Below are positions 27,901-39,900 of a stretch of 64,000 nt of DNA, one piece after another. Source of the stretch: Bedellia somnulentella. Lineage: Eukaryota; Arthropoda; Insecta; Lepidoptera; Bedelliidae. The position numbers and the translations under genes were made by a program. The stretch lies in the NCBI GenBank assembly GCA_963576735.1, contig OY755177.1, forward strand, positions 310,001 through 374,000. The letters are read 5' to 3'. The notes under the pieces were generated by a model. The model saw only the letters and a list, made by a program, of their open reading frames with translations. It had not been told where the DNA came from and did not search any database. Every line of letters starts with the position of its first letter. Positions within the stretch are counted from its first letter, which is position 1.

Positions 27901-30900
27901 TCGCTAAAACTCATTAGCGTCGCGTAATTGGTGAAACTGTACTAACTTATGAGGAACTTGATATTGTATTTTGTAAAGAGCAGTCGCAACTCTATCCCGA
28001 CTCCCGATTGATTAAAGCGGGCCGATTGTAGCGGCCCGGGGCGGGGGTATGTTCGCGCCAGATATGTACTCGCGGCTTTGGCATATTCTATTTGGTCTGC
28101 GATTGACAGTGACAGATCGATTGACAGTTAGATAGATAAAAAAATGTTCTTGTCTGGACATTTTGATTTTGAATGGCGGGACAGCGTGTTGAAAAATTGT
28201 AATTGAATTGTATTAATTTTGAGTATTGTTATACTAATAGAAGCAGCATATTTTGATAGTATATATTGTGAATCGGCGTAATTGTGGACATATAAAAGTG
28301 ATATCGTCCGTGTAAGTGAATCTGGATACAATTGGGTGCGGTCACCGGTGCACGCGGTTGAAGCAGGAATACGAAAGAAAGTAAGAAAGGAATAAAAGGC
28401 ACGATATCCTTTGGACAGGGAATCGTATTATTGATCCCAGACTGAATGCATTCAGATCTCAACAAAATATTGAAATAGCCAGCACACCACTTGGAAGAAC
28501 TAAGGACTGAACACCTCACCAGTTCCAGGCTCACGTAAGTTCTGAACAACTTTAATAACACAAACTAATTACAGAACATATTTTTTTATCTATCCGTCTA
28601 CTCAATTCTCAACCAATTCTCTCATTATATATCCTATATTACCTTTATAGTTTTTTTGTTACGGTGTGTAAAATTTAATTAGTGTGTAATTTGGTTAATT
28701 TATTTCTTTGTTTGTACTCTGTTCTTTAAATTAGGTTATAAATGTATTGTCTTAATGCGAAATATAGCCGAATTGGGTTATAAAAATCTGTAATGTTTAT
28801 AATTATGATAAATAAATAAATAAATAAATTGAAATTTAGCAGTATTCATTGCGAAATGTTGTCAAAGAACGAAAACAAGGGGAGGTAGCGACCAGAGTAT
28901 GGCAGGGTGCAGGTGTGTTTTCTGTTTCATAGTTTTCTGATACCAATATGTTAAAACATAGTAACTTACTTCTTCTGCCGTGTGACCCTGACCACGTCCC
29001 CCACTTGTAGCACCAGTCTATCCTCATCAGTACACGGCGGCACGAGGGCGGCTCGAGGATATGACAGTATGGGGACGTAGCGACCCGAGTACGGCGCACT
29101 GCACGAGTACACTCGCGAGCGGGAGCGCTTCATGCACTTCTGCGCTTTTTGCTCTATCTGGAAGAGTGTACATGTTTATTTGAGATAAGGAAGAAAATAA
29201 CAATCATCAACAAGTTGGATAATTATTTAAATTGCCGAATAGGTTCTGCTACATGTGTGTGAGAAAAATCTACATAATCACTTAAGTAATATATTTACTC
29301 GTCGTTTCGACACACCTACTGGTGCCGTGATCCCGAACTGACTCATAAATAAATAATTTAATCAAACCACGAGTCTTCAAATGATGATGAAAACCTCGAC
29401 CACATAAATCATAGGTTTAATTCAATCCTAATTGAGTCGTATCTCAGTATGTTTTCAGATCAAGTTAGCACCAAAATTAAGTTAACTTGTATTATGGGAT
29501 TGTATGTGATACACATATAAATAACATCGAAAACTGAGAAACAATCATTTATGCTCATCATATAAATGTTGCTCTCAGCAGGGATCGTACCCGCGACCTC
29601 CGGACCGACAAGCTAGTCACCTATCCATTCGGCCACGGTCCCTCTGCGTTTCTACTGTTCGAGTAAGGAATATATGGGTACATTAAAAAAACATTTCAAA
29701 CAAATTTCAAGCAATATTTAAAAAGTTTAAATTGGCTACTTGACAATACTTCAAAACTTTTTTATCTATTGAGTACTATAGAACCCGTGAAAAATATTTC
29801 TTTCAATTGCGTCACGATACTGATCGGCTTTAAAATTATCAATGGAATATTGTCAATTTTAATATCTTGCCAGACAACCACTTGTGTCGCTTATGGAAGA
29901 CCAAAATGCAATACTCACAAGAGTGATTCGTCTTGATTGGTAAGCCGCTAACCAGACAGCATGCTCAGTAACAAAAGAGTGCAGATTGCAAAAAAAACAT
30001 ATGTCGCATGTCGTGATCGAACCCACCATTGAGGAATATTCACCGAAAAACTATTTGTCCATTGAAATGAATAGAAAAAAGTTAATGGTGTCTTATTTAG
30101 AGCGGGCTTAAAGTATAGCGAGCGACTGCACGGATAGTAAGAACACTGACCTTGATCTTTACCTAGCTCGCTCAGCTCAATTCATTGCAATCGCAATTTG
30201 AATTGATGTCCTAGCTTAATTGTCGCAATACGCATACAATTGATTTTAAGTCTTTTCATAGTTTGGAAGACTATCAAATAAGTTAAGTTGTGGGTGGGCG
30301 TTTCATGTCATCGTATTCAAGTAATCTCGCTTTTTCTCTTTGTATGAATAAAAATCGAAACTCACAGTCAAATCATAAACCCCACAGCCTTCCCTCACGG
30401 TCCACGTTAGGCCATCGCAATCCTCACTGCTGAGGAAACTCCGCAGGTTCTTACGCCAGCCGAGGTCGTACGGAAAGACAAATGGGGGCAGGTCCTGGTC
30501 TTCATGGCGGGAGATGGCTTTCTCTAGGATCCAGTCTTCGATGGACGTGCGGTTGCGGAGGACGCCGCGGATCTGAAGATCAATTATTATAGAATCGCAC
30601 ATTGAGTGATATATGATACGATTCTGGTTTGTGCAGTTTCATGGTATAGTAAAAGTTTATTGTGTAGTGTCGGCTCAGAATAGCACTACCCCATTTCTCC
30701 CGGTGGGTGTACGTAAAAGGCGACTAACGGTATCGGGACTTATAACGGATTTTTGGGCGATGCGGTTGGAGACGCATCACCAACAACCTTTATTTACCAT
30801 CTTTTCCCCACGCAACTTCCAAAAGTGGCTGAGGAATTTTTAATTCCTTAGGAATTTTTAATTCCTTAGGAATTTTTGGCGATGCGGTTGGAAACCCACG

Positions 30901-33900
30901 ATACTTTATTTCTACATCTTGTCCCCCATCACCTTCCAAATGTGGCTGAGGAGTTTTCAGCTCTGAAGCTCTGGCTACCCCTTTTTGGGGTTTTTGGCCG
31001 TATATGTTTGTATGTCTGTAAAGGTTTATTTATGTGATATGTTATTTAGACTCATGGAAAATGTTTTTTCTAAGTATTCTATTTTAGAAGATGATCTCAG
31101 CTGTGAACTTTAATAAGTATTTGAAGCTACTATGTAGTTTATTTATTTATTTGAAATGAGGAAACATATCGCACCTCCGTTCAAATAGCGTCACAACTCA
31201 AATAACCGAATTGTTGAGAAAATTGCATTCGAAATTTACATTTGCTCTTTATTTTACTTTTCTGCACTTATTACGAAAACTAAAAGTTATACTTTTATTG
31301 AAGCTATAATTATGCCAGTTTTTGAGATAATATTTTGATGTTTGGCAAACGTAATGATAAAATAAAAGGGTTTTTTTTGAGTTGTGACACTATTGGAACG
31401 GAGGTGCGATATATTAGACAATATTTTTTCTGTGATTAGCCTGGGTGTGTGATATGAACCTAATTATTGTATTTAATATTGGTTTAGCAAATAGAGACCT
31501 TACCCGCTACAAACTTTTAATCTTTACCTCTCCATTAATATGGGGAAAAATAGATAGTAAAACAAATTCGATTCAGAATGTCATATTCCTCAATCATAAA
31601 GAAAATATACATACGTCTTTCCCGAGCTATATACAGATACCTATAGTTCACTTCACTCACACATCCCCTCCCCTCACCTGAAAGTAGAGCAGGCAGCCCA
31701 CGGCGAGCACGACGCCGAGCGCCAGGCCGACCGCGAACAGCGCGCCCAGCAGCGACTGCACGCTCAACTGCACGCCCGACTGCGCGCTCCACTGCGCGCC
31801 CGACTGCTCCGACCACGGCCGCCGCGGCCGGAGCAGCGCTGACCAGATACACAGCGAGAGGAGCTGGAGAAATGCAGATACAAATTAATAAACTTGGGCG
31901 TCTTATCAACAGGTCGAACAATTCCGCTCCGTGCACTCGTGGTTAACGGTCGTGCGCTATCGCTCGCTCCGTTTTCTATTGTATTGTACTGCGCCCGCGT
32001 GCTTCGTGCCGCATTCCGATTCCGTATTCGTGTTGCGACGATTTGCTTCGTGCAAATCTTAGCTCACGTATTACCGAACCTAGTTTCTAACACAGTTTTC
32101 ACTGCGTGACTTTTGAAAATCCACAACTGTGGTCGGCAACTGGGCAACCTCGGAAGAGATAGGAAGAGGTGTTAACAAAGGTTGTCGGGGTGTGGCCCCT
32201 AGCACCCGCCTGATTGCCCTTCTGGTGCGGCAGTTAATAGGAAGTGGTCGGACTCAGTTGGCCTTGGTGGGTACGCCCTGTAAGCTAGTCAACCGTCCGA
32301 TCCGGCAATAAAGTTAGTTGTTTCCTTTCCTTTCCCCATCCTTTCCTCGGTAGTGGTTGGAAGTTGTGTGCTGAAAGATTGCGACTCCTCTACACTACCG
32401 AAACCGTAGGTACACACCCTAGCGGTCATTGTACTTAGACCAAAGGACGTTAGGGCCCACACTAGTAGGCACTCACCACATTACACACACATCTACACAC
32501 ACTATCATACATACATCACACACAACTGACACACTTTCACACCGCGCCGCCCCCATCCCTTAAGGATGGCGGGCAATGATATCAAAAACATCATGGATCG
32601 TCTAGCCCAGCTAGAATCCATGATGTCTTTTGTTAAGCAACGAGCCCCGGAGCTCGTTGCTCAGGCTTCATTGGCCCTCTCCTCGGCCCTCACCGATTCC
32701 CCCGCGTCCCCCGCGCCTTCGCCAGTTATACTGGCTGACTCACCTGAGTCACCCGCTCCCACGTCCGATGACGATTCCGACTCTGAGTCGGTCATCGTAG
32801 CCCCCGCCCGGGCCCTCGTACATCGCGAGGCCACCCAGGCAGAGGCTATGGATTGTTCCTTACCGCTTGGCTAAACCGAGGACGGATTCACCGTCGTCAC
32901 AGCGGCCAAGGGGAAGAGGAAAGGTTCCGGCCGCTCCACGCCGCCGCCGCCGCCAAAGGTTGCTTTAGTAGCAACCCCGTCCGCCACCATCCCCGCGAAT
33001 CGTCGCGACCCGCGCATCCGCGCCCCCGCGACTGCCGCGACCCCCGTGTATCATATCCCTGTATTCATACAGGGGAAAGCCGCTTGGCTAAATGTCTCCG
33101 CCGCTCTCGCGGCGAAGAAAATCAATTTCACCGCGGTGCGTAACACCGCCACCGGTATTAAGGTGGACGTCCCATCTACGGACGACTACCGCAATCTGAA
33201 AGTGGAGGCCCCACTGACGCTATCAAAGCAGACTTAACTGCTAAAGGACTTCCCATCCTTGAAGTACACCGAATGTACGCGAGCCGAGCGCGTACACCAT
33301 ACAATATGGTTCTTATCATTCTTTCAAAGGATGGTAAGGCCATATTCAATATCAAATCTATATGCCGCCTGTCCGGCATACGATTCGAGCCGCTTCACAA
33401 GCGGGAAGGCCCCGGACAATGTCACCGGTGCCAATTATACGGGCACTCGGCCCGAAACTGTCGCGCACGCCCTAGGTGTGTCAAATGCCTGGGTGACCAC
33501 GCGACACCCCAATGTTCGCGGACCCGCGAGTTCATTGACCCGCCCGCATGTGTGCTCTGCAAGAGTGTAGGGCACACAGGAAATTATAAGGGTGCCCCAA
33601 GGCACCCAAGGCTAAGGGCCAGAGGGGTAAAACCCTCTCCTCTCATTCCGCCCCGCGCACCGCCGCGCGCCCCGCTGCTTCTCAGCCTGCGCCCGCGGCC
33701 GTAACACCATTGGTGCCCGCCCCCGCTCCCAAGGCTCTCACTAAGAGTTTCGGCTACTTCGAAGCCTACAGCAACACCATTACCCGCCGCCCCTAAGACG
33801 CGCCCTACCCCTGCCCCTCAGGCAAAGCCCTCCGTGGGGCCCAACATCAACCCCATAGATATGGACCGCCTCCGTAGCTTCCTTAAGAAGCTAAGAGGCG

Positions 33901-36900
33901 GACGCCAACGGCGATATGATCGCCAAACTCACCGCCTAATGCGACTACGAGGACATCGTAGCCGCCGTAGGCAAACCGTTCTAAACAGTTACATCACATT
34001 AGCCCGCTTGTTTAGTAGTCTCAATGGCTACACAAAGTAGGATAAAGCCCCATTCGCTAAACGTAGCTTTCTTCAATGCCGAAGGCAAAGTACGTTCTCA
34101 CAAAGAGGAAATAGGCATGTTTCTGAGAGATCATAGTGTCGATGTCTTTCTTGTGCAGGTATCCTTTCTGAAACTTCGCACTAAGAATCCCAATATATAT
34201 AAAGATGATATTGTAAGAAATATAGAAAAAGGAATGTTGAGATGGTTTGGGCACATAGAGAGGATGGATGATAGAAAATTGGTAAAAGGGATCTATAGAG
34301 CTAGTGTGGATGGTAATGTTAGTAGAGGACGACCACGGAGAACACACTTGGACCAAATTGAGAGTGTGCTCAAAAAGGCTGGCGTCCGAAGTTTGAAGAA
34401 TAAAAGAGCATGTATGAAAAGATTGATGGATGTAAACGAAGCTAGAGAGGTTTGTCAGGATCGTATGAAGTGGCGATCGATAGTCTCTGCCTACCCCAAT
34501 GGGAATTAATGGCGTGAGTATATGTATGTATGTATGTAATCCCAATATATCTAATTATAGACTCATACGGACTGACCGACTAGGTAGGCCTGGAGGAGGC
34601 ACACTCATATACTACAAAAAGACACTACACTGTGTCGCACTCACTACACCCGCACTACAACATGTGTAAGCATGTCGAGGCATCCATCCATTTTCATTGC
34701 GTCAATTCATCAAACCGGCTTCCAAGAGGTGTTACGCACCGACTTGGAAGCCCTACTCGTGCTCGGTAGCTCGGTTATTTTGGCAGGCCATTTCAACTCC
34801 CACCATCTCAGTTGGAATTCAACCAGAACCTGTCGAAACGGCCGGCTATTAGATGAATTTTCAGAAAGACTCGATTTCGAGATGTAAGACAATGTACTCT
34901 ACACCCCCGGCATCATTGATTTGGCGCTTCTGCGTAACGTAACCTTACGTTTGCGTTCCGTAGAAGTTATACACGAACTTGAGTCGGATCACCGCCCAGT
35001 TCTACTGTCACTAGGCCCACCCGAACACACTCCGCCCGCCACTCGTCCCAGAATTAACTGGGCGAAATTAACGGACGGCCTACAAACTTACACATCGCCC
35101 CACCTCGACACAATTCCGGATGACATCTCGTCACCGGACGACGCCCGCCGAGCTGTCTGTGCCTTAACAAAGCACCTCTCGGCGGTCGTACAAGACGCCA
35201 CGTCGCAAGTCGTTGTCGATGACTACCACCGCCAACGACTCCCCGACGACATCAAGGAACTTGTCACCGCGACAAACCGTGCCACTCGCGCATACGATTC
35301 TTTTCCCTCGCCTGATAACCGCTCTCGGCTGTGGGCTGCGAAGCGCGTCCTTCAGGAGCGCCTAGTCGAACACAGAGGGGAGCGGTGGGAAAAGTTCCTT
35401 GGTGATATCCGTCCGTCCCATAACGCCTACTGGGACGTGGCGAGGGCGCTCAAGTCGGACGGCACCGACCTTGGTCTTCGGCCTACCACCGGCCTTCGAA
35501 AACGATGAGAAAGCGGAGTGCCTGGCTGAGACTGAGAGTCTGGAGAAGCAATGCTCTCCGAGCTCTCAGCCATGCGACCCACTTCACATCGAGGCCGTTG
35601 ACAAGTTAGTCAACGACCGCGCCTCACTCCCTCTGTGAAAGTCATCATTAAACACCTCAGACCCAGAAAGGCCCCGGGGCCCGACGGGCTGACTAACAGG
35701 GTCCTTAAGATCCTACCACAACACATCATCACACTACTCACAATCATACTTAACACATCACTCATACACGGCATCTTTCCAGATTCATGGAAAGATGCCG
35801 ATGTGATAGGTATATTCAAAGTCGGAAAGCTCCGCACCGATCCACTGTGGGCAGGACAGGTCGGTATCGGATCGAAAATATATAACTTCATGAGTTTTTG
35901 TCCTAAAGTGATGAAATTTGGTACATATATGCAGTAAGGTGTAAATATTCAAATAATGTATAATTTCAAAAAAAAAAAATTTTTTTTTTATTATTATTTC
36001 GGAAACACTTTTAGCGTCTCGCCTCTCCCATGGCCGAAACAGAAAATTAGAATTTTAAATGGGAGAGGCGGTACTCCCCGACAAGAGCACAGTCGGTCGG
36101 GGTCAGGGAGTCAGGTTCAAGAACCGACGGACGATCCGAGCCGTATCGAGCAGCACCGCTTTCTGCATCTGTGCTGGAACCGACACGCCACAGAAATCCA
36201 ACCGCCTCAAGTTGGTCGCGAGGCTGGTTGGAATTAACCCGTTCGCGGACAAAACAATTGGGATTATTTCTGTCGAAGTCACACCCCACATGTCGGTGAT
36301 CTCGTGAGCCAGATCGAGATATTTCCGACGCTTCTCGGTGTCGGCTTTCACGAGACCCTCGTCATGAGGGATAGTGACATCCACTAGAAATACCCTCGAC
36401 TGCGACCGATCCCATACCACGATATCAGGCTTATTCGCTAGAATAGTCCTGTCCGTGATAACGGATCGGTCCCAATAGATTTTGGCACGGTCGTTTTCTA
36501 GGATTGGCTCCGGCAGATACTTGTAATACGGCAGCCTCTGTTGCAAGAGTCCGTATTTTAGAGCGAGCTCCTGATGCAGGATTTTGGCTGCTTGGTTGTG
36601 TCTGTGCAAGTACTCAGTGTTAGCAAGAGCCGAACAACCGGAAATAACATGCCTAAGTGACTCTCCGGGACGGCCACATGCTCGACAGATGTCTGTGGTA
36701 CCGTCCTTTAGGATGTATTTCCGATAGTTCCGCGTCTTGATAACCTGGTCTTGTATTGCACAGACAAAACCTTCGGTTTCCTCAAAGAGGTCCCCGAAAC
36801 GCAGCCAATGCAGGGAGGCTTTACGGTCCACGAAAGGTTCGTGAAGTACCTTGTAAAACCTCCCGTGCAGCTCCTTCTCTTTCCATACGGACTCCCGATC

Positions 36901-39900
36901 AGAGGTGCTAAGTACCTCCGGGGTTCGCCAATCCTGTGAGGCCAACGATAAGGGAGTCAGTCCTTTATCACTAGCGACCACCTCTCTCCGAATACTATCA
37001 TCCGTCATCGTCAAAAAATAGTTTCTGAGGTTGCATACCTCGCGGTTGTGGATGGTTTTGTTATTATTATTTCGGAAAACATTTTTGTTTCTCGCCTCTC
37101 CCATGGCCGAAAATGAAGATATAAATTTTAAATGGGAGAGGCGGTACTCCCCGACAAAAGCACAGTCGGTCGGGGTCAGGGAGTCAGATTCAAGAACCGA
37201 CGGACGATCCGAGCCGTATCGAGCAGCACCGCTTTCTGCATTTGTGCTGGAACCGACACGCCACAGAAATCCAACCGCCTCAAGTTGGTCGCGAGACTGG
37301 TTGGAATTAACCCGTTCGCGGACAAAACAATTGGGATTATTTCTGTCGAAGTCACACCCCACATGTCGGTGATCTCGTGAGCCAGATCGAGATATTTCCG
37401 ACGCTTCTCGGTTTCGGCTTTTACGAGACCCTCGTCATGAGGGATAGTGACATCCACAAGAAACACCCTCGACTGCGACCGATCCCATACCACGATATCA
37501 GGCTTATTCGCTAGAATAGTCCTGTCCGTGATAACAGATCGGTCCCAATAGATTTTGGCACGGTCGTTTTCTAGGATTGGCTCCGGAATTATTATTATTA
37601 TTTCGGAAAACATTTTTGTTTCTCGCCTCTCCCATGGCCGAAAATGAAAATATAAATTTTAAATGGGAGAGGCGGTACTCCCCGACAAAAGCACAGTCGG
37701 TCGGGGTCAGGGAGTCAGGTTCAAGAACCGACGGACGATCCGAGCCGTATCGAGCAGCACCGCTTTCTGCATTTGTGCTGGAACCGACACGCCACAGAAA
37801 TCCAACCGCCTCAAGTTGGTCGCGAGACTGGTTGGAATTAACCCGTTCGCGGACAAAACAATTGGGATTATTTCTGTCGAAGTCACACCCCACATGTCGG
37901 TGATCTCGTGAGCCAGATCGAGATATTTCCGACGCTTCTCGGTTTCGGCTTTTACGAGACCCTCGTCATGAGGGATAGTGACATCCACTAGAAACACCCT
38001 CGACTGCGACCGATCCCATACCACGATATCAGGCTTATTCGCTAGAATAGTCCTGTCCGTGATAACAGATCGGTCCCAATAGATTTTGGCACGGTCGTTT
38101 TCTAGGATTGGCTCCGGCAGATACTTGTAATACGGCAGCCTCTGTTGCAAGAGTCCGTATTTTAGAGCGAGCTCCTGATGCAGGATTTTGGCTGCTTGGT
38201 TGTGCCTGTGCAAGTACTCAGTGTTAGCAAGAGCCGAACAACCGGAAATAACATGCCTAAGTGACTCTCCGGGACGGCCACATTCTCGACAGATGTCTGT
38301 GGTACCGTCCTTTAGGATGTATTTCCGATAGTTCCGCGTCTTGATAACCTGGTCCTGTATTGCACAGACAAAACCTTCGGTTTCCCCAAAGAGGTCCCCG
38401 AAACGCAGCCATGCAGGGAGGTTTTACGGTCCACGAAAGGTTCGTGAAGTACCTTGTAAAACCTCCCGTGCAGCTCCTTCTCTTTCCATACGGACTCCCG
38501 ATCAGAGGTGCTAAGTACCTCCGGGTTTCGCCAATCCTGTGAGGCCAACGATAAGGGAGTCAGTCCTTTATCACTAGCGACCACCTCTCCCCGAATACTA
38601 TCATCCGTCATCGTCAAAAAATAGTTTCTGAGGTTGCATACCTCGCGGTTGTGCATGGTTTTGGCACTCAAGAGGCCTCGACCACCACACTTCCGCGGGA
38701 TATACAATCTCATAACCGACGATCTCGGATGATGCATTCGATGAGAGGTCATCGTCGTGCGGACTCGTCTGTCCAGAGCGTCTAGTTCGGACTGAGTCCA
38801 TCTGAGCACGCCAAACGTGTACATCAGTACAGGCATGACCCAGGAGTCAATGGCTCGGATCTTATTAACGCCTGACAAGTAGCTATTAAGCACACTTTTC
38901 AGGCGTTCACAAAACTCCTCGCAAACACCCTGTTTCACGTCTGCCACCTTCACACCGATGGTTTGTGACATGCCCAGATACCGGTATGTTTCAGCCTCGG
39001 AGAGTGCCCTCAAATGATTGGTGCCGACATCGACACCATCAGAGTGCACGACATGCCCCTTCTCCACATGAACGACCGCACACTTATCGACCCCGAGCTC
39101 CATCTTGACGGAACCACTGAAATCATTAGTGATCGTCAGTAGCTCCGCCAATCTGTCAGCCGTGGGGGCGTAAAGCTTCAGGTCATCCATGTAGAGGAGA
39201 TGAGGCAAGCGTGGTCCGCCTCTCCGAAACTGAAAGCCTGTCCCTGAATTCTCCAAGAGTGTGCTTAGAGGATTCAGGGCCAAGCAAAACCAAACTGGAC
39301 TCAGGCAATCGCCCTGGAAAATTCCTCGCCTTATATCAATTTGGTCATCCGCGTCCGTCATCCGCTGACCGTCTAAACTCAGGATCGTTCTCCAGCACCC
39401 CATACACTGCCCGAGGAAGTGTCGAACTGCACTATCAATTTTGTACAGCTCGAGGACCCTCATGAGCCATGTATGAGGTACCGAATCGAACGCCTTCCTG
39501 TAGTCTATCCAGCCAGCGGAGAAGTTCCGACGGTTGCGTTTGACCAGTTGGCCTACGACCGCATCGATGAGGAGCAGCTCCTTGCTACCGCGACTACCGC
39601 CCCTACATCCGTTCTGAGCTCCAGAGATCACATTGTTATCAACAATGTGTTGAGTAATCTTGGAGCTCAGAACGGATGTCAAGGTCTTGTAAATTGTACA
39701 AAGACAAGTAATGGGGCGGTATTGTGATGGATCCGCGGTAGCATCGCTCTTTGGAGCTAAATGAGTGACCCCAGTAGTTAAGAAGTTCGGGAGCGTCCCA
39801 CTCTCGAGGGCGATTTGGAACTGACGGGCGAGAGTAGCGTGACAGCGCGTGAACCCCTTCAACCAGTAATGGTGCAATCCGTCCGGCCCCGGACTTTTCC

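Larger units (their letters stand above)
24050..28573 (+). mobile_element. Decayed BEL/Pao LTR retrotransposon
   Basis: Two directly repeated terminal blocks (24050-24476 and 28147-28573) differ at about seven sites by eye. Between them are a leader with tandem duplications, a gag region of the Pao type, CCHC knuckles and a short pol remnant. RT and most of pol are deleted, and gag is frameshifted and interrupted by a hAT-type element. It lies sense to + inside ZDHHC6 intron 7, antisense to the gene. It cannot be autonomous. Confidence 0.85.

Noticed and set aside
36103..37362. A 419-codon chimeric protein
   Set aside because: It runs from one Dong copy's 3' region through the AAT microsatellite into another copy; a by-product of the tandem layout.
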